Shown piece by piece: positions 45,760-55,893 of a stretch of 64,000 bases of DNA. The notes below the pieces were generated by a model that saw nothing but the letters and a program-made list of their open reading frames with translations, was not told the origin of the DNA and did no database searches. The stretch is from an uncultured Formosa sp. (lineage in GTDB: Bacteria > Bacteroidota > Bacteroidia > Flavobacteriales > Flavobacteriaceae), in NCBI GenBank assembly GCA_913052445.1, contig CAJXDP010000002.1:62001-126000 (forward strand), read 5' to 3'. Each line of letters starts with the position of its first letter. Positions within the stretch are counted from its first letter, which is position 1. The translations under genes and the position numbers were made by a program.

Positions 45760-46371
45760 TTATTTAATTTTAATCGAAAAAAATTCTTGATCTCCAATAT
45801 ATCCTTTCAAAGAGTCATTAGGCTTTACTTTTCCAACTCCAGAGGGTGTTCCTGTAAAAATAATATCTCCAATTTTTAGCGTGAAATACTTTGACACATG
45901 GGATATAATTTCATCTATCCCCCACAACATATCTTCAGTATTTGAAGACTGGACAATTTGATTGTTTTTAAGAAGACTAAATGGGATTTTATTTAGGCTC
46001 TGGTAGTTAGACTTAGAAACCCACTTACCTATAACCGCAGAGCCATCAAATGCCTTTGATTTTTCCCAAGGCAAGCCCTTTTCTTTAAGTTCTTGTTGAA
46101 GGTCTCGGGCTGTGAAATCAATTCCCAATCCAATTTGCTCGTAATACTTATGGGCGAATTTTGAATTAATATATTTTCCTACTCGACTAATTTTAACCAA
46201 AACTTCAACCTCATGATGTACTTCATCAGAAAAATCTGGGATAAAAAAAGGCTGTTTCTTTAATAAAATTGCAGTATCAGGTTTTAAAAAAACAACAGGC
46301 TCAGTTGGTTTTTCACTTTTGAGCTCTAAAATGTGTTGCGAATAGTTACGCCCAATGCAAATCAACTTCAT
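45760..46371 (-). CDS. fumarylacetoacetate hydrolase family protein
   Basis: This is a 203-residue short FAH-family protein: MKLICIGRNYSQHILELKSE, EPVVFLKPDTAI, a metal-binding HHEVEVLVKISRVG, GLGIDFTARDLQQELKEKGLPW and GDIIFTGTPSGVGKV. Single-domain members include acylpyruvases and oxaloacetate decarboxylases, so the reaction is not decided. Its ATG overlaps the exonuclease stop by one base (TAATG), implying translational coupling. Confidence 0.92.
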   Translation of the reverse strand: MKLICIGRNYSQHILELKSEKPTEPVVFLKPDTAILLKKQPFFIPDFSDEVHHEVEVLVKISRVGKYINSKFAHKYYEQIGLGIDFTARDLQQELKEKGLPWEKSKAFDGSAVIGKWVSKSNYQSLNKIPFSLLKNNQIVQSSNTEDMLWGIDEIISHVSKYFTLKIGDIIFTGTPSGVGKVKPNDSLKGYIGDQEFFSIKIK

Positions 46372-47147
46372 TATTGAAGCTTATTGTTAAGCGATCGTAA
46401 CTTTATGGCCGTTAAAACTTTTTTGGTGTATAGAGGAAAGTCTGCAGACTGCAACCATCCGAAATATCCAGGTTCTTTTTCAAGTATTTCAGTTACTTTT
46501 CTTCCTTTATGTTTTCCAAAAGAAAAACACTCTTCTCCGGCTTTATCATAATCAATAAAGCCTGCAAAATCTGCTATTTTTTTTCGGGAACTAAAGTCCG
46601 CCAAAAAACCCATATCATTATCTAAATCTTCATAACGGTCTAGTTGTGCTTTTAGAACTTCATAGGTAGCCATTGTATCGGCTTCAGCGCTATGAGCATC
46701 TTCTAGACTTTTATCACAATAAAACTTTAAGGCCGCTTTTAGAGTGCGCTGCTCCATTTTGTGGAAAATAGTTTGTACGTCTACAGAACAACGGTTCTTC
46801 ATATCAAAATCCACTCCAGCTCTTAGCATTTCTTCTGCCAATAAAGGAATATCAAACCGATTTGAGTTAAATCCTGCGAGATCAGAATCTTTAATCCAAG
46901 CATTAACTTCCTTCGCCAGCTCATTAAATGTTGGTTTATTTGCTACTTTTTCGTCTGTAATTCCATGGACAGCTATCACAACTGTAGGAATTGGCATTTC
47001 TGGATTTACCAACCAAGTTTTCTTTTCCTCAGATCCGTCTGGATTAACTTTAAGAATAGATATTTCAACAATCCTGTCTTTGGTTATGTTTAACCCTGTC
47101 GTTTCTAAATCAAAAAAACAAATAGATTTATTAAGGTTTAATTGCAT
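46371..47147 (-). CDS. DEDDh 3'-5' exonuclease with ExoX-like C-terminal module
   Basis: The 258 residues have the exonuclease motifs CFDLETTGLNITKDRIVEIS (ExoI, Asp and Glu), HGITDEKVA, LAGFNSNRFDIPLLAEEM (ExoII) and LEDAHSAEADTMATYEVL (ExoIII, His and Asp). A C-terminal segment, CFSFGKHKGRKVTEILEKEP followed by YFGWLQSADFP, matches the small module seen at the end of ExoX-like nucleases. It is probably a DNA-repair or proofreading-type exonuclease, not the replicative epsilon subunit. It is 2 bases from the E2 gene. Confidence 0.92.
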   Translation of the reverse strand: MQLNLNKSICFFDLETTGLNITKDRIVEISILKVNPDGSEEKKTWLVNPEMPIPTVVIAVHGITDEKVANKPTFNELAKEVNAWIKDSDLAGFNSNRFDIPLLAEEMLRAGVDFDMKNRCSVDVQTIFHKMEQRTLKAALKFYCDKSLEDAHSAEADTMATYEVLKAQLDRYEDLDNDMGFLADFSSRKKIADFAGFIDYDKAGEECFSFGKHKGRKVTEILEKEPGYFGWLQSADFPLYTKKVLTAIKLRSLNNKLQ

Positions 47148-47149
47148 AT

Positions 47150-48424
47150 TTATAATGTTCTATTATCGTCCCAGTTCTCTAAGTAATCCTTGACTGTCTT
47201 TAAAAACTGACCTCCTAATGCCCCATTCACTACTCTATGGTCATAAGAATGCGATAAGAACATTTTTTGTCTAATGCCAATAAAATCACCTTCATTAGTT
47301 TCAATAACAGCAGGCACCTTTCGGATGGCTCCAAGAGCTAAGATTCCAACCTGTGGCTGATTTATAATTGGGGTCCCCATAATACTACCAAAGCCACCAA
47401 CATTCGTTACTGTGTAGGTACCATCTTGAATGTCATCTGGCTTAAGCTGGTTGGTTCTTGCACGTAAAGCAAGATCATTGACTCGCTTGGTCATTCCTAC
47501 TAAGTTTAACTGGTCTGCATTTTTAATCACTGGCACTATCAAATTGCCGTCATCTAGTGAAGCAGCCATACCTATATTGATGTTTTTATGTTTAATTATC
47601 TTACCATTTTCAACGGAAATATTTAGCATTGAATGCACTGTAAGTGCATAGGCTATCGCCTCAATAAATATTGGTGTAAAGGTAATTTTTTCCCCCTCGC
47701 GTGTCATGAAGGAATCCTTGATTTTTTTCTTCCAGTTCCATATTTTAGTAACATCAACTTCAATAAATGACTGTACATGTGCAGAAGTTTGCAATGAATC
47801 TGTCATATGTTTGGATACTAATTTTCCCATTCGAGACATTTCAATAATTTCATCTTCACCACGACTTATCACAGGATTTACAGTGGAGGAGCTTTGAGAA
47901 ACTGTTTCTACAAGTGGTGTCTGAGATAAATAGGCTAGTATGTCATTTTTAGTAACCCTCGCGTCTTTTCCAGATCCTTGGATTGAATCTAACTGAGCTT
48001 GAGTGACACCTTCTTTTTTTGCAATATTCCTAACCAAGGGAGAATAAAAACGAGTGTCGTTAGAAGCTACAATATTTACCTCATCTTGGATTTTTGTGAT
48101 GGAGGTCTCAAGCTGCTCAACCTCCTTCGGTTCTGAAACTTTAACAACCACAGGGTTAGATGTTGTCGCTGTAGACGTATTAGAGTCCGTCTCGATAATA
48201 GCGATTGTTTGACCAACCTCAACAATAGCATCAACTTCAAAAAGTTTTTGAATAAGCACTCCTTCAACCTCACTAGGGACCTCGCTATCTACTTTATCCG
48301 TAGCAATTTCTAAAACAGCTTCGTCAGTATCAATTTTATCTCCTATATCTTTGAGCCAAGCAGTAAGTGTTGCCTCAGCTACACTCTCACCCATTTTGGG
48401 TAATTTAAGTTCGAATTTTGCCAT
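47150..48424 (-). CDS. 2-oxo acid dehydrogenase complex E2 (dihydrolipoyl acyltransferase)
   Basis: The 424 residues comprise a lipoyl domain (about 1-80; FELKLPKMGESVAEATLTAW, lipoylated Lys in EIATDKVDSEVPSE), a linker, a peripheral-subunit-binding domain (about 130-170; PLVRNIAKKEGVTQAQLDSI), and the acyltransferase core (about 190-424; IEMSRMGKLVSKHMTDS, TNVGGFGSIMGTPIINQPQV, catalytic SHSYDHRVVNGALGGQFL). It transfers acyl groups to CoA in a branched-chain or 2-oxoglutarate-type complex; the N-terminal wording favours branched-chain. No E1 or E3 gene is adjacent. A -7-like element (CAAATTTA on the plus strand, 48459-48466) lies 35 bases upstream. Confidence 0.95.
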   Translation of the reverse strand: MAKFELKLPKMGESVAEATLTAWLKDIGDKIDTDEAVLEIATDKVDSEVPSEVEGVLIQKLFEVDAIVEVGQTIAIIETDSNTSTATTSNPVVVKVSEPKEVEQLETSITKIQDEVNIVASNDTRFYSPLVRNIAKKEGVTQAQLDSIQGSGKDARVTKNDILAYLSQTPLVETVSQSSSTVNPVISRGEDEIIEMSRMGKLVSKHMTDSLQTSAHVQSFIEVDVTKIWNWKKKIKDSFMTREGEKITFTPIFIEAIAYALTVHSMLNISVENGKIIKHKNINIGMAASLDDGNLIVPVIKNADQLNLVGMTKRVNDLALRARTNQLKPDDIQDGTYTVTNVGGFGSIMGTPIINQPQVGILALGAIRKVPAVIETNEGDFIGIRQKMFLSHSYDHRVVNGALGGQFLKTVKDYLENWDDNRTL

Positions 48425-48494
48425 AGGATAATATAACTAGATGTATAAATATTGGTTACAAATTTACGAAAATAGATGAAACTATTCATTAATT

Positions 48495-49583
48495 TTAAAA
48501 TTGTATTACTTCTCCCTTAATCTCAGCGGAACTACTGCCTATAATATAAGAGACGTTTTTGGGCTGGATTTTAAATAGGCAATGCTGTTCTTTAAAAACT
48601 TGCATGTATTCAATAATCGATTTAAAGGAGATCTCTTCAGCATCAAAAATAAGTTCATTTCCAAGATTTACTTCATCAAAGTTAGACGCTATTGTGGGTT
48701 TTAATTTATCAATCAATTGAGGTTTTGGATTCTTAGAAAACAAGATAGATACACTAGATGGTTTTGTTGTTGGTTTTTGTTCTGAATTAAATAAAATCAT
48801 CCATTTAATCCCAAGATACATCATGAAATCAAAGAACCTGTTTTTTTGAAAATGTTTGGCATAAAAGATCTGCATAGCCCCATAAAATCTTTTAAGATAA
48901 AGCTCATCTTTACGGGTACTCTCCCCTTTGTAATGAATAACAGATACTTTCCCAAAATAATAATTATCATACCCCGCTTTAAGCGATTTGTAAGAAAGGT
49001 CTATGTCTTCGCCATACATGAAATAATCTTCATCAAAACCATTTAAGTCATTATAAATCTTACGTTTAAGGAACATGAAAGCACCTACCAAGACGTCTAC
49101 TTTACAATCGTCATCTTCCAAAATATCATTTGCATAATAATGTTTGGAACTTCCTAAAAATTTTTTAATTGCAACCGAAACTGTAGGAATATTCCGCTTG
49201 CTTTCTGGTAAAAATTTTCCTGTACCGTCAATCAATCGACAGCCAATAATTCCAAGGTTCGATTTTGTTTCAGCAAACTCTAGAACTTTTAAAAAGCCAT
49301 CTTCTGGTACTACTGTATCTGGATTAAGTATACATACATAAGCGCCTTTAGCTACTTTAATAGCTTGATTGTTTGCTTTTGAAAAACCTATGTTTACCTT
49401 ATTTTTAATTAATATTACCGACGAAAATTTGGAAACAATCATTTCACAACTGTCATCCGAGGAATTATTATCTATCACAATGATTTCTGAAGGAATTTCA
49501 CTTAAGGCAGCCTCTACACTTTGAAGGCAAAGCTCGAGAAAATACCGAACATTATAATTTAAAATGACTACCGATAGCTTCAA
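48495..49583 (-). CDS. family 2 glycosyltransferase (rhamnosyltransferase-like), TTG start
   Basis: The 362 residues have a GT-A catalytic domain: LSVVILNYNVRYFLELCLQS, IIVIDNNSSDDSCEMI, NIGFSKANNQAIKVAKGAYV, and CILNPDTVVPEDGFLKVLEF with the DxD-like metal site. GVFMFLKR-type and FDEDYFMYGEDIDLSYKSL acceptor motifs follow, as in WbbL-like enzymes. The C-terminal 100 residues are less conserved. It should add a sugar to a surface polysaccharide. There is no ATG; TTG at 49583 lies 6 bases after the recR stop and an in-frame stop precludes a longer product. Confidence 0.92.
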   Translation of the reverse strand: MKLSVVILNYNVRYFLELCLQSVEAALSEIPSEIIVIDNNSSDDSCEMIVSKFSSVILIKNKVNIGFSKANNQAIKVAKGAYVCILNPDTVVPEDGFLKVLEFAETKSNLGIIGCRLIDGTGKFLPESKRNIPTVSVAIKKFLGSSKHYYANDILEDDDCKVDVLVGAFMFLKRKIYNDLNGFDEDYFMYGEDIDLSYKSLKAGYDNYYFGKVSVIHYKGESTRKDELYLKRFYGAMQIFYAKHFQKNRFFDFMMYLGIKWMILFNSEQKPTTKPSSVSILFSKNPKPQLIDKLKPTIASNFDEVNLGNELIFDAEEISFKSIIEYMQVFKEQHCLFKIQPKNVSYIIGSSSAEIKGEVIQF

Positions 49584-49589
49584 GATAAA

Positions 49590-50207
49590 TTAAGATTTAA
49601 TAGAAAGTTCAAATGGAATTCTATTGGTTATACTTCGCCCAAGAGTCACTTCGTCTGCATATTCTAATTCGTCTCCAACTGAAATCCCTCGAGCTATAGT
49701 AGAAATAACAACTTCTGTATCTTGAATTTGTTTATAAATATAAAAATTAGTCGTGTCGCCCTCCATGGTTGAGCTCAATGCGAAAATAAGTTCTTTGACA
49801 CGACCAGACCTAACTTTTTCTACTAAACTATTAATTTTCAGATCGTGCGGACCAACTCCGTCCATAGGGGATATTTTACCACCCAAAACATGATAAACTC
49901 CTCTAAACGAAGCAGTGCTCTCAACAGCCATGACATCTCTAATATCTTCAACAACACACACGACATCATCAGACCTATTATTATTGATACATATTTCACA
50001 AAGTTCTGAATCACTAATATTATGGCAATTTTTACAAAAAATGATATTTTCGCGCATAGATTGTAGTGACGTTGTCAAGTGGAGTGTTTGAGATGCTGGC
50101 TGACGCATTAAGTGAAGAACAAGACGCAAGGCAGTCCTTCGACCAATACCTGGAAGTTGTGCTACTTCGTCCACAGCACTCTGTAATAACTTTGATGAAA
50201 ATTCCAT
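49590..50207 (-). CDS. recR: recombination protein RecR
   Basis: The 205 residues include a helix-hairpin-helix region ([20 protein letters not shown]), a four-cysteine zinc finger ([16 protein letters not shown]), and a Toprim domain ([32 protein letters not shown]). The C-terminal [19 protein letters not shown] Walker-B-like motif is intact. It works with RecO and RecF to load RecA at gaps. It precedes the glycosyltransferase gene, to which it is probably translationally coupled. Confidence 0.98.
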   Translation of the reverse strand: MEFSSKLLQSAVDEVAQLPGIGRRTALRLVLHLMRQPASQTLHLTTSLQSMRENIIFCKNCHNISDSELCEICINNNRSDDVVCVVEDIRDVMAVESTASFRGVYHVLGGKISPMDGVGPHDLKINSLVEKVRSGRVKELIFALSSTMEGDTTNFYIYKQIQDTEVVISTIARGISVGDELEYADEVTLGRSITNRIPFELSIKS

Positions 50208-50407
50208 GACGCAAATTTAATCAAAAATTAATCTAAGAACACATGAAAACAATTAAACAGTTTTCTGCACTATTAAAAATATTTATTTTGTCGTTAATTT
50301 TCATTTTAAACAGAACTTGAAAAAGCTCTATTAATTTATTACAGTTTATTTGATTAACAATAAAAATATATTTTATTAAATTTACAATTATATCAACAGA
50401 AATTATA

Positions 50408-51865
50408 ATGAATTCTTTTTTAATTCTAATACTACTACTTAGCTATTTTGTGGTCTTGATTCTTATTTCTTACTTAACAAGTAAGAATGATTCAAATCAA
50501 GATTTTTTTAAAGCTGGAAAACAATCGCCCTGGTATCTTGTCGCTTTTGGAATGATCGGCGCATCGCTATCTGGAGTTACTTTTATATCGGTTCCTGGTT
50601 GGGTAGATGCATCACAGTTTAGTTATTTTCAGGTAGTCTTAGGCTATATGGTGGGCTATTTTGTAGTTGCCTTTGTCCTTCTTCCTGTATATTACAAATT
50701 AAATCTAACCTCAATTTACGAATATCTTTTTCACAGATTTGGATTTGTAAGCCATAAAACGGGTGCCTTTTTCTTTTTTGTTTCACGCGTATTAGGAGCT
50801 GCTTTTCGACTCTACTTAGTCGCCATCGTTTTACAACAATTTATCTTTGATCAGTGGAATATTCCATTTGAAATAACAGTGATTATCTCAATATCACTGA
50901 TTTGGATTTATACATTTAGAGGAGGGATTAAAACCATTGTTTGGACCGACACGCTACAAACTGTGTTTATGATTACTGCAGTTATACTCTCTATTTACTT
51001 TATTACAGAAAGCTTGGATTGGACTTTCTCAGAGTTTTTAGTCTCTGAAGAATTAAAGGCTTACAGCACTATTTTTAATACGGATAGTATTTTAGACAAG
51101 GGGTATTTTCTGAAATCCTTTTTTGGTGGGGTATTTATAACAATTTGCATGACTGGTCTTGACCAAGATATGATGCAAAAAAACCTGAGCTGCAAATCTC
51201 TGAAAGATGCTCAAAAAAACATGCTCTCTTTTAGCATTGTACTCACCTTAGTTACCTTTTTGTTTTTGTTGTTAGGTGCTCTTTTATTTATTTATGCCAA
51301 AAGAAATAATATCGAAATTCCACTTTTAGACGGACAGCCTAAAACAGATTTATTGTTTCCAGAAATAGCACTCAACAGCGGACTAGGAATTACACTGGGT
51401 ATTACGTTTATTCTTGGATTAATTGCAGCAGCCTATAGCAGTGCGGATAGTGCATTAACTTCACTAACGACTTCTTTTTGCGTAGACATACTTGACATGT
51501 CAGGTAAATCCGAAAAGGCACAAAAGTCAATTCGTAAAAAAACACACATTGGAATGAGTTTGCTTTTGGTTCTTGTAATAATTTCCTTTAAATATATTTT
51601 AAATTCAAATGTGATTGACAGCTTATTAACGGTTGCTGGGTATACTTATGGCCCGCTATTAGGAATGTTTGCTTTTGGAATATTTACAGATTACAAAATA
51701 AAAGACAAATTTGTATGGATTGTCGCCTTAGCTTCAGTAATTACCGTATTTATGTTGGGGAAAATTCCAGCAGTCGACCTAGGAGGCTACGTCATTGGCT
51801 ACGAGCTGCTCCCAATTAATGGCCTATTAACGTTTATCGGTTTAATACTGATTCGTAGAAAGTAA
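50408..51865 (+). CDS. sodium:solute symporter (SSS/SLC5 family)
   Basis: This is a 485-residue inner-membrane protein with about 13 membrane segments. Family features are [73 protein letters not shown] (the sodium/substrate core), [15 protein letters not shown] and [20 protein letters not shown]. It co-transports a small organic solute with sodium; sugars, amino acids or nucleosides are all possible. Its 3' end overlaps the convergent CoA-binding gene by 24 bases. Confidence 0.93.
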   Translation: MNSFLILILLLSYFVVLILISYLTSKNDSNQDFFKAGKQSPWYLVAFGMIGASLSGVTFISVPGWVDASQFSYFQVVLGYMVGYFVVAFVLLPVYYKLNLTSIYEYLFHRFGFVSHKTGAFFFFVSRVLGAAFRLYLVAIVLQQFIFDQWNIPFEITVIISISLIWIYTFRGGIKTIVWTDTLQTVFMITAVILSIYFITESLDWTFSEFLVSEELKAYSTIFNTDSILDKGYFLKSFFGGVFITICMTGLDQDMMQKNLSCKSLKDAQKNMLSFSIVLTLVTFLFLLLGALLFIYAKRNNIEIPLLDGQPKTDLLFPEIALNSGLGITLGITFILGLIAAAYSSADSALTSLTTSFCVDILDMSGKSEKAQKSIRKKTHIGMSLLLVLVIISFKYILNSNVIDSLLTVAGYTYGPLLGMFAFGIFTDYKIKDKFVWIVALASVITVFMLGKIPAVDLGGYVIGYELLPINGLLTFIGLILIRRK

Positions 51866-52207
51866 CACTAATGTACAAGCCAATTCATAAGGAATCGAGG
51901 CTTCGTTTAACAAGCCGTAAAAGACTGGATTCTCGGTGCCTGGATTAAAAATAACACGTGCTGGCTTTAAACCAATAAGATAATCATAATAAGCCTCTTG
52001 ACGCTTAGGATTCAAATACAGCGTAACAGTATGTATATCTTTGTAAGCCTTTAAACCTGTATCAATATCAATTCCGTAAACCGTTGCTTTTTTAAGACCA
52101 AAAGCTATGACTTCAATAGCTTTTGAAGATAAGCGCTCTAATGCGATATTGGAATAGCGGTCTGGATTTAACGATGCTCCGAAAACAAGAGTTTTTTTCT
52201 GTATCAT
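51842..52207 (-). CDS. CoA-binding domain protein
   Basis: This 121-residue protein has a Rossmann CoA-binding domain: [80 protein letters not shown]. It resembles YccU-like proteins of unknown physiological role. The ATG at 52207 gives the normal N-terminus; the frame extends 34 residues upstream to 52309 but that part is not family-like and overlaps the divergent receptor start. Overlaps the symporter 3' end by 24 bases. Confidence 0.88.
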   Translation of the reverse strand: MIQKKTLVFGASLNPDRYSNIALERLSSKAIEVIAFGLKKATVYGIDIDTGLKAYKDIHTVTLYLNPKRQEAYYDYLIGLKPARVIFNPGTENPVFYGLLNEASIPYELACTLVLLSTNQY

Positions 52208-52301
52208 GTGATAGTAAATTAGTAGATTTGCATTTCTTTTAGCAACAATAAACGAATCAATAAATCTAAGGTAGCAAAAGAAATTAACTGAAATTAGATA
52301 A

Positions 52302-54755
52302 GTGAGCAAAATTACTATATTACTTACTATCCTCCTGTTTTTAAACCCAGCTTCTCATGCAATAGCTCAAACTGAAGAGGGGATCATAAACGGTCGAGTT
52401 ATAGATTCCGAACTAGTTGAACCTCTCGCGTATGTTAATATCAGTGTTCAATCTGTTTCAGGTGAATTTATTTCAGGAGACTATACAAACGAGGAAGGCT
52501 ATTTTGAAATCGCTAACATAAAAGAAAATACATTCATCGTATCCATTCAGTACATTGGTTACACTACTCTAGAAAACAAAGTAGTCATGAACCAAGATAC
52601 CAAGAAAGTAGATTTAGGAATTCTAAATTTAGAGCAAAACAACACCGCTTTAGACGAGGTTACAATAATCGCTGAGACTTCAAGTATTCAACAAAAAGCA
52701 GACAGGAAAGTGATTACTATTGGAAAGGATTTAGCCACTAGTGGGACCGCTTCTGAATTAATGGTTGGCATTCCATCTGTGAATGTCGATATTCAAACGG
52801 GCAACATTAGCTTAAGAGGGAATTCGAATGTACAGATTATGGTAGATGGGAAACTATCAAATATTCCAGCGGCTCAACTCTTAAAACAAATTCCTTCAAC
52901 AGCCATTAAATCGATCGAGCTTATCACAAACCCTTCTGCAAAATACAACCCTGAAGGGATGAGTGGATTGATTAATATTGTTTTACACAAAAACACAATG
53001 CTTGGCTTTAATGGAAACCTTAGCATGGGGGTTTCACGTGAAAAATCAACTAAACTGAATAGCTCACTAATTACCAATTATCGAAATGGAAAATTAAATG
53101 TTTTTGCTAATTACAGCAATAATATATCCAAAAATATAAATTATGGCATCGTAAAAAGACCTGAAAATAATTCCGAACAGTTATTTGAATTCACTAACAA
53201 CTCCCAAAACAATTTAGTTAAATTTGGATTGGATTATTACATAAATGATAAGCAAACAGTATCTGTTTTTACAAATCAAAATAAATCGGTTGCAAATGAT
53301 AGCGGGGAAACCAATGCTATTTACGCAGACAACGCTTCATTTAATCAAACACAACTATGGCTTAATGATGGAGATGATTCAACTAGCCAATACAACCTTG
53401 ACTATAAGATTAATTTTAACGAGTATGGACATAATCTAGAAATTGAAATAGACTTTAACTCCTACAATGGTGGCAGTATCGCTAATTTCTTATTTCCAGT
53501 GGGTACTACCGTCGATTATATTGATTTCAATAAAACAAATCGCAAACGAACCACCATAAATATAGACTATGCGAAATCTATCTCAGAAAATTCAAAAATA
53601 GAACTTGGACTTCAGGCCAATATTTTCAAGTCTTTAATTGATTATGAATCCAATGGAGACACTTTTAACGCGATTGGGGTTCTTGCCCCAACACCAAACA
53701 TAAATTTTGATTACATACGCGATATTTATTCGCTTTATGGAAACTATAATACAATCATTAATAAATGGTCATATCAACTGGGATTAAGACTAGAAAATGT
53801 AGACGTCAGTGCCATAGCAGTTCAGACGAACGCTGCAAGTGCAGAAAGTGCTTTTACAAATGACTATTTTGAACTTTATCCTTCTGCTTATATTACTTAC
53901 GAGTTTTCCGAAAAAAATGCATTTCAACTTAATTACAGTAAACGAGTAGATCGTCCCGGAATTGGGCAAATTAACCCTATCAAAGAATGGAGCACACCAT
54001 TGGTGTCTTCTTATGGCAATAGCAACTTAGAACCACAATTTACGAACTCTGTAGAATTTAATTTTACACGGAACCTAAAGGGAGGTAGTGTGACATTTGG
54101 AACCTTTTTTAGGGGGATTTCAAATGAAATCAACCGGGCTTTGTTTATTGACCGTTCGGATGTTAATTCGGGTCGTTTAATTTTTACTCATGATAATTTT
54201 GATAATTCAACTGCTTACGGCGTTGAATTATCTAGCAGCTATAAGCCTTCAAAGTGGTGGAGCTTAAACGGTAGTTTTGATTTATATTCTCAAACTCTTA
54301 AAGGCATAGCAGAACGACTAAGTGCCCCGATAGAAACCGCTACTGTAAATGACATAATTACAGAAACAAACTCGGTTGATAATGTTGCTTGGAATTTCAG
54401 ACTATACAATAACTTTAAAGTTAGTGAAAAAATAACGTTGACAGCCTTTGGATTTTATCAAGGTAGAAATTCAAATTTACAGTACGACGTAAAGCCACAG
54501 TACTATTTAAATATCGGATCACGTGTCAGTTTTGCTAAAGGCAAAGGAAGTATCAGTTTAAATTACAATGACGTATTTAATACAATGAAATTCCGCTTTA
54601 AGGGCACCAAGCCTTATATCCAAGAAGGAGAATTTAACTGGGAGAGTAATACTGTTTATTTGGGTATTATTTACCGATTCGGAAGCACTAAATACAGTGC
54701 AAAATCGCGTAAAAACAGAACTAATGATGAGAAAGCAGGGACTAGCTTCCTATAA
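52302..54755 (+). CDS. TonB-dependent receptor-like outer-membrane beta-barrel protein, GTG start
   Basis: The 817 residues start with GTG and a signal peptide ending near AIAQ. A carboxypeptidase-regulatory-like domain follows (about 27-110), then a plug (about 120-230; VGIPSVNVDIQTGNISLRG, VQIMVDGKLSNIPAAQLLKQ, IELITNPSAKYNPEGMSGLI), then a barrel of the OMP_b-brl_3 type ending in GIIYRFGSTKYS and a basic tail (AKSRKNRTNDEKAGTSFL). This subfamily is large in Bacteroidetes and its substrates are unknown; the NPSAKYNPEG plug motif is diagnostic. No SusD or lipoprotein partner is near. Confidence 0.9.
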   Translation: MSKITILLTILLFLNPASHAIAQTEEGIINGRVIDSELVEPLAYVNISVQSVSGEFISGDYTNEEGYFEIANIKENTFIVSIQYIGYTTLENKVVMNQDTKKVDLGILNLEQNNTALDEVTIIAETSSIQQKADRKVITIGKDLATSGTASELMVGIPSVNVDIQTGNISLRGNSNVQIMVDGKLSNIPAAQLLKQIPSTAIKSIELITNPSAKYNPEGMSGLINIVLHKNTMLGFNGNLSMGVSREKSTKLNSSLITNYRNGKLNVFANYSNNISKNINYGIVKRPENNSEQLFEFTNNSQNNLVKFGLDYYINDKQTVSVFTNQNKSVANDSGETNAIYADNASFNQTQLWLNDGDDSTSQYNLDYKINFNEYGHNLEIEIDFNSYNGGSIANFLFPVGTTVDYIDFNKTNRKRTTINIDYAKSISENSKIELGLQANIFKSLIDYESNGDTFNAIGVLAPTPNINFDYIRDIYSLYGNYNTIINKWSYQLGLRLENVDVSAIAVQTNAASAESAFTNDYFELYPSAYITYEFSEKNAFQLNYSKRVDRPGIGQINPIKEWSTPLVSSYGNSNLEPQFTNSVEFNFTRNLKGGSVTFGTFFRGISNEINRALFIDRSDVNSGRLIFTHDNFDNSTAYGVELSSSYKPSKWWSLNGSFDLYSQTLKGIAERLSAPIETATVNDIITETNSVDNVAWNFRLYNNFKVSEKITLTAFGFYQGRNSNLQYDVKPQYYLNIGSRVSFAKGKGSISLNYNDVFNTMKFRFKGTKPYIQEGEFNWESNTVYLGIIYRFGSTKYSAKSRKNRTNDEKAGTSFL

Positions 54756-54761
54756 GACTAG

Positions 54762-55772
54762 TTACCATTTTACAATTACGCTTCCCCAAGTAAATCCACT
54801 TCCAAAGGCGGCTAGCACAACTGTATCGCCTTCTTTGACTTTACCTTGCTGATGTGCTTCAGATAAAGCGATTGGTATAGAGGCTGCCGTAGTGTTGCCA
54901 TATTTCTGAATGTTGTTATAAACCTGATCATCAGACAAACCAAATTTCTTCTGAATAAATTGAGATATTCTTAGGTTTGCTTGATGTGGAATCAACATGT
55001 CGATATCAGAAACTTCTAAATTATTTTTTTGTAAACCTTCATTTATAACTTCACTAAATCGTCTGACTGCATGTTTAAAAACAAATTGCCCATTCATATA
55101 AGGACGGTAACTAAAATCTTCTGGGTTGTTGTCTTTTATGATATCTGTAACCCAACGCGTTCCCATTCCTGGTGCTTCCGTTGCCAGTTCAAGGGCGTGC
55201 TTACCTTCAGAATGAATATGCGTTGAAAGAATCCCTTTAGAAGGATCTTCTTCTCGTGTTAAAACTGCCGCACCAGCTCCATCTCCAAATATAACTGAGA
55301 TACTACGACCTCGAGTTGATTTATCAATACCTCGAGATTGTAATTCACTACCTATAACAAGAACATTCTTATACATTCCAGTTTTAATAAATTGATCTGC
55401 AACAGAAATTGAATAAACAAACCCAGAACACTGGGCTCTAATATCGAGTGCAGCTACTGTATTAATTTTTAAAGCTTCTTGCACTTGAACTCCAGGGCCA
55501 GGGAAATAATAATCAGGGCTTAAAGTGGCGAACACAATAAGATCAAGGTCTTCTTTATTGATTCCAGAGTTAGAAATGGCCTTTTTGGCAGCTTCTAATC
55601 CCATAGTAAAAGTGGACTGTCCATCTCCCTCTTGGACCCAACGTCGCTCTTTTATCCCCGTACGCTCTTGAATCCACTGGTCATTCGTGTCCATGACCTT
55701 AGACAAATCGTCATTCGTTACAATGTTATCTGGAACATAATGTCCTAATCCTATTATTTTTGAGTTGTACAT
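54762..55772 (-). CDS. fabH: 3-oxoacyl-ACP synthase III (KAS III)
   Basis: This is a 336-residue thiolase-fold enzyme with the KAS III catalytic set: cysteine in ALDIRAQCSGFVYSISVADQ, histidine in DMLIPHQANLRISQFIQ and asparagine in YGNTTAASIPIALSEA. SKIIGLGHYVPDNIVTNDDL and WIQERTGIKERRWVQEGDG are the usual N-terminus. It condenses acyl-CoA with malonyl-ACP to start fatty-acid synthesis. The gene stands alone, away from plsX and rpmF. Other FabH-like paralogues are common in this phylum, so it may not be the main initiator. Confidence 0.92.
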   Translation of the reverse strand: MYNSKIIGLGHYVPDNIVTNDDLSKVMDTNDQWIQERTGIKERRWVQEGDGQSTFTMGLEAAKKAISNSGINKEDLDLIVFATLSPDYYFPGPGVQVQEALKINTVAALDIRAQCSGFVYSISVADQFIKTGMYKNVLVIGSELQSRGIDKSTRGRSISVIFGDGAGAAVLTREEDPSKGILSTHIHSEGKHALELATEAPGMGTRWVTDIIKDNNPEDFSYRPYMNGQFVFKHAVRRFSEVINEGLQKNNLEVSDIDMLIPHQANLRISQFIQKKFGLSDDQVYNNIQKYGNTTAASIPIALSEAHQQGKVKEGDTVVLAAFGSGFTWGSVIVKW

Positions 55773-55797
55773 CCTTATTATTTTATAAAAAGAGTAA

Positions 55798-55805
55798 CAA
55801 ATATA
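55798..55805 (-). promoter_or_regulatory. -7 element for fabH
   Basis: On the minus strand TATATTTG matches TAnnTTTG and lies 26 bases before the fabH ATG. No clear -33 TTTG is seen. Confidence 0.4.
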
Positions 55806-55893
55806 AACTAAAATGTCAGTTTGTCACTTTTTAATATTTGGTATTTTTTTTGACACATAAGATTTGAATTAATAAACTAAAAACACACTAATT

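Noticed and set aside
50212-50219. CAAATTTA as a -7 element for recR
   Set aside because: It lies 5 bases from the ATG, too close for a normal leader, and no -33 partner is seen.
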